This document shows, piece by piece, positions 15,356 to 18,538 of a stretch of 18,538 nt of DNA. How positions within the stretch are numbered: the stretch's first letter is position 1; every line of letters begins with the position of its first letter. Both the position numbers and the translations under genes were made by a program. The stretch is taken from assembly GCA_051657905.1 (NCBI GenBank), contig JBOFLO010000085.1, positions 1-18,538 on the forward strand. The letters run 5' to 3'. Origin of the DNA: JBOFLO01 sp051657905. Its GTDB lineage: Bacteria; Patescibacteriota; Gracilibacteria; UBA1369. Under the pieces are notes generated by a model, which was not told the DNA's origin, made no database searches, and saw only the letters and a list, made by a program, of their open reading frames with translations.

Positions 15356-18300
15356 ATGATTAACGACCAAAACAAATTACTTTCTCAAAGCCATTCAAAT
15401 GGTTTCTCAGATCAATCAGCTTTATCCAAGCGTTTGATTTTTAAAGACGGACCAGAAAAAGCGGCTGGCTCACAGGAAAAACCTGAAGAGAAAAAAGATT
15501 CTATTCTACATGATGTAGATTTCGATAAAAAATATTTAGATAAAAGAGCTTCAGAAACCTTCAACGGTAATTTCGACACTTCCATTGCTCAAATGGTCAA
15601 CAATATTCAGGAAATCAGCAATGAAATTGATCGCAATGTTTTAATTACAGATTTAAGTAAAGGTTTGGAAGAAAGTATTTCCAAAAACTTGGGAATGGAT
15701 AAAGCCAAATTCGGAACTGAATTATTGGCAAAAGGTTGTGACAAGATCCGCCTGCATTACAATAACGCCACCGACACTTTAGAATTCCAATTTTTGAAAA
15801 AGAACGGCGAAAAAATCACTTTCAATCAAAAAGATATTTCCATTCAGTATGTTCCTCGTAATTTGAGCGAAAAAGTTGAATTTGAAAAATCCAGAAGCAC
15901 AGAAGCTTTTGGGGAAAAGAAAGTTAATAGTAATAAGGAATTAAGAGAAATGATTCCCGCTCCTCAAAAAGGCGACATGATTATCGTTACCAGAGCCGGA
16001 AAATATGAAGAAGGTCATGCCAGAGCTGGCCAATGGTACGAAACCAAAATCAAATGTATTTACGATACAGAAAAGAAAGCCTTCGTTGTACCTGGAACTA
16101 AACAGGAAATTTACATTTATCGTGGCAACAAAGTTGCTTACTTACCTAGCAATGTTGAAAAAGCTCAACCAAAATTAACTTTAAAGGTTGGTGAAAATGA
16201 ATTGCCAATCGTGGCCGAATACGAAATTCAGGATGGAATTAGTTATAGCAAATTAGCCGAACAAATTTTAAGCGAAAACGGCGGTGGAATCGTTCAACCG
16301 GAAATTGCCAAAATTATTCAGGATACTTTAATTAGCAAAACTGAGTACGCTGCTTTGCTAAAAGCTGCTCACGAAGCCAATGGGAAAACCGATCGTTTAC
16401 CAATTGTTATTCCAAATACTCAAGTCGGTCGTAAATCTGAACTTCGTAAAGCTAATGAAGAAAAAGAATTTGCTGAAAAATCTACTGAAGTAGCTGCACA
16501 AGCTGCTGCAGAAATTCAAAAATTAATGGGCGCTGCCCTAGTTGATGTTCGCAAGAGATTAGACAAAGATGAGCAAGCTGATTTCGATCAAGCCATCAAA
16601 ACTTTCAAAAAAGAATTCGCCGCTGCAAAAACTAAAGCTGCTAAAGATGAATTAATTACTGACTTAGTTGAAGAGTTGGATAATAATTTCTCTGACGATG
16701 GCAAATCGAGAGAAGTAAATGCTGATTTAGTTGACCTACTGGACAACAAAACAGCCTGGGATACAGCTTGGATAGAAGGGAAAATTACGGGTATTGAAAA
16801 CCTTAAAGCTATCGTTGCCGCCAGCCCAGCCTTGAAAAAATTCAACGCCGCGAAATTAAGAGATACCGTTTATAATATTTTAGAAGCAGGCGATAATTCC
16901 ACCTTCAACTCCTTCGACGTAATGAAAGCTTTGGGACTTGGATTCCCAGGCGGAGCTGGACTAGAACAATATAATATTGATACATACAGTGAACTACAAG
17001 GCTTAGCTGCTATGATTCCGGATCAATTAGATCCACCTAAATTCAAAGACGCTGCTCTTGATAAAGCCTATCAAGCTGCCTTATCAATCGTTCAACCCGT
17101 AGAAGCATTCTCCAATACTATTGCTGGAATGAAATTATCTGGAAAAACTCTAGCTTCAAAAACTGAAACTGGCAAAAAAGACGTTGAAGTTAATGCTAAA
17201 GATCCAGAAGGCAAACGTAACTTAGCAAAATTAATTCAAATGGCTGGCTTGAATTTAGATTCTGCCATTACTCATTTTGATACGGATGGAGACATGTACG
17301 CCGGCAAAGTTAGTTTACAAGGACGTAAAGCTATTTTGGAAGTAATCGACAACGGTACTTTACAAGGTTGGACAGTTAACGTTAAAGACCCTCGTGGAGC
17401 TTTAATCACTTCTTCCAAAGAAAAAGGGAATTTCGACATTGAAGATCACGTTAATATAGTTAGAAATGCTATCCTTGGTTTGGCCGTTGATAGCAAAACT
17501 GATACTTCTAAATTAGAAGAAATTGATTTTGGAAAAGCGAAATATGGAAAATTCAGTATCAATCAATTGGAAAAACTATCTGGAGATATTCCAGGTATAT
17601 CCTGGAAAGAATATCCAGGTAAAATTAAGGGTGAAAGTATCTATCAAGGCACAAGCAAAGTATTAAACACATTTAATGTTTTAAATTCAGCACGCATTGT
17701 TGACGAACCAACTAACCTTAGAGAATTCAATGAAAATGACGAAGTAAGAATCAATTTTAATTACAAAGGCCAACCACTAACCTTGAAAGTCGTTAATGGT
17801 AGCAATTACTGGAGATTTGCCTTAGCAAAAGGTTATGATCAAACAGAATTTAAAGACGAAAATACTGTCACAGACAATTATGGTTTAGATCTTGAGGATG
17901 ATAAAAAAGAACTAGATGCTATCTTCAATAAACTTCCAGAATATGCTTTAACTAAAGAAGCAATTGCTGATGAACCAGCTATCTCAGTATACGGACCTGC
18001 TCTCACAAAATTCAATGAACAAGTTGTAGGAGACAAGAAAAATGCTCTTACCAATGCTCAACTTTTAGAAACTATTTTCCAAGTCTACACTTTCGCGGAA
18101 CTTGTTAATCAAGGTGTAATCGAAAAGGTTAAAAACAAACCAAATGAATATGTAATAGTAGACTTACCTAAATCTTTCACTGAAGACCCTGCAACCATGG
18201 CGCGCATGAAAGAATTAGCTTTCGCAGTAAAACAAGGCAAAAATGTAAATGAAAAACAACGTGGTGCAGTTGAAGGCGCTCGTGAAAAAGCTCGTGAAGG

Positions 18301-18538
18301 TTTGAATTCCAACAAAGTTTATTTATCAAGAATTGCGGAAATTTTCGGTAAAAGCGCTACGCTTACCGATACTGACGGCCGCAAAGTTACTATGGAGGAA
18401 ATCGACAACACTGGAGCTAAAAGTGAATATTTGGAAGATATCTATTTCCAAACTACTAGCGGTGAAGCAGCCAATGACCGTTTCTTAGAAAAAGTTTTAG
18501 AACCTGGACCAGACAAAATTAATGTTGAAAAAGCCAAC
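15356..18538 (+). CDS. Giant unknown protein, at least 1061 residues (3' end outside window)
   Basis: An uninterrupted frame from ATG 15356 to the last base of the window. I recognise no family. There is no signal peptide or hydrophobic helix, so it should be cytoplasmic unless exported by an unusual route. Residues 1-50 are polar and low complexity (FKDGPEKAAGSQEKPEEKK). Residues 93-165 resemble the preceding 158-residue protein (shared Gly-Cys, C128). Residues about 205-265 are beta-rich. Residues 288-357 look weakly like LysM (YEIQDGISYSKLAEQIL to PIVIPNTQV). Residues 360-450 are charged helices. Two similar beta segments occur at 638-680 and 788-823. I count only two cysteines (C128, C234). 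Codon use is like that of the neighbouring genes, with no in-frame TGA. Likely translated from the same mRNA as the small gene upstream. Confidence 0.88.
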   Translation, partial: MINDQNKLLSQSHSNGFSDQSALSKRLIFKDGPEKAAGSQEKPEEKKDSILHDVDFDKKYLDKRASETFNGNFDTSIAQMVNNIQEISNEIDRNVLITDLSKGLEESISKNLGMDKAKFGTELLAKGCDKIRLHYNNATDTLEFQFLKKNGEKITFNQKDISIQYVPRNLSEKVEFEKSRSTEAFGEKKVNSNKELREMIPAPQKGDMIIVTRAGKYEEGHARAGQWYETKIKCIYDTEKKAFVVPGTKQEIYIYRGNKVAYLPSNVEKAQPKLTLKVGENELPIVAEYEIQDGISYSKLAEQILSENGGGIVQPEIAKIIQDTLISKTEYAALLKAAHEANGKTDRLPIVIPNTQVGRKSELRKANEEKEFAEKSTEVAAQAAAEIQKLMGAALVDVRKRLDKDEQADFDQAIKTFKKEFAAAKTKAAKDELITDLVEELDNNFSDDGKSREVNADLVDLLDNKTAWDTAWIEGKITGIENLKAIVAASPALKKFNAAKLRDTVYNILEAGDNSTFNSFDVMKALGLGFPGGAGLEQYNIDTYSELQGLAAMIPDQLDPPKFKDAALDKAYQAALSIVQPVEAFSNTIAGMKLSGKTLASKTETGKKDVEVNAKDPEGKRNLAKLIQMAGLNLDSAITHFDTDGDMYAGKVSLQGRKAILEVIDNGTLQGWTVNVKDPRGALITSSKEKGNFDIEDHVNIVRNAILGLAVDSKTDTSKLEEIDFGKAKYGKFSINQLEKLSGDIPGISWKEYPGKIKGESIYQGTSKVLNTFNVLNSARIVDEPTNLREFNENDEVRINFNYKGQPLTLKVVNGSNYWRFALAKGYDQTEFKDENTVTDNYGLDLEDDKKELDAIFNKLPEYALTKEAIADEPAISVYGPALTKFNEQVVGDKKNALTNAQLLETIFQVYTFAELVNQGVIEKVKNKPNEYVIVDLPKSFTEDPATMARMKELAFAVKQGKNVNEKQRGAVEGAREKAREGLNSNKVYLSRIAEIFGKSATLTDTDGRKVTMEEIDNTGAKSEYLEDIYFQTTSGEAANDRFLEKVLEPGPDKINVEKAN

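Noticed and set aside
16588..16845. 85-residue minus-strand frame within the giant gene
   Set aside because: It is antisense to the giant gene, with serine/leucine-rich composition expected of a shadow frame.
18362..18403. EF-hand calcium loop in the giant protein (TDTDGRKVTMEE, residues 1004-1015; also FDTDGD near 641)
   Set aside because: The first position is not an acidic residue and position 8 is not hydrophobic; no flanking EF-hand helices are clear.
844..18538. UGA read as glycine (genetic code 25)
   Set aside because: Every gene reads full length with the standard code and has no in-frame TGA; glycine uses GGN codons throughout. Only the absence of TGA stops is kept as a finding.
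1..18538. tRNA, rRNA, CRISPR array or insertion sequence
   Set aside because: No cloverleaf, rRNA-like stretch, regularly spaced repeats or transposase motif was seen on either strand.

Overview
The window looks like part of a chromosome from a Candidate Phyla Radiation (Patescibacteria) bacterium. The reasons are an AT-rich genome with tightly packed housekeeping genes, shortened or divergent envelope enzymes, several membrane or coiled-coil proteins I cannot name, and almost no Shine-Dalgarno sequences. All 15 stop codons that can be read are TAA (10) or TAG (5); none is TGA. In-frame TGA is also absent, so the genes read through cleanly with the standard bacterial code. This pattern would fit a lineage near the UGA-recoding groups (Gracilibacteria/Absconditabacteria), for example Peregrinibacteria. 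That placement is inference.

Layout: (1) 1-5011, plus strand, a compact run: the 3' part of trpS, pyrG (CTP synthase), a coiled-coil membrane protein that begins with two PilC/GspF-like N-terminal modules, an Lgt-family membrane protein that has lost several catalytic residues, and a small three-helix membrane protein. (2) 5013-14736, minus strand, read right to left: hpf (ribosome hibernation), an O-antigen ligase/polymerase-like protein, a short MurE-like ligase, a 34-bp perfect inverted repeat that may act as a terminator, then truB, a WecA/TagO-type sugar-phosphate transferase, dnaG, rpoD, greA and a PEGA-domain membrane protein. This run joins cell-surface polymer synthesis to replication priming, transcription initiation and transcript cleavage. 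(3) 14842-18538, plus strand: a good sigma70-type promoter, a 158-residue unknown protein, and an open reading frame of at least 1061 codons that runs off the right edge.

The least explained part is the last region. The small protein and the start of the giant protein appear to share a domain, so the pair may be a duplicated or functionally linked set. The giant protein also carries an apparent internal repeat and a LysM-like stretch, has no signal peptide, and matches no family I can name. Other points of interest are the degenerate Lgt active site, the duplicated PilC N-terminal module without its membrane domains, the long palindrome between murE and truB, and back-to-back promoters for hpf and the unknown pair. 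No tRNA, rRNA, CRISPR array or intact insertion sequence was seen, and no stretch above 300 bases lacks a gene.
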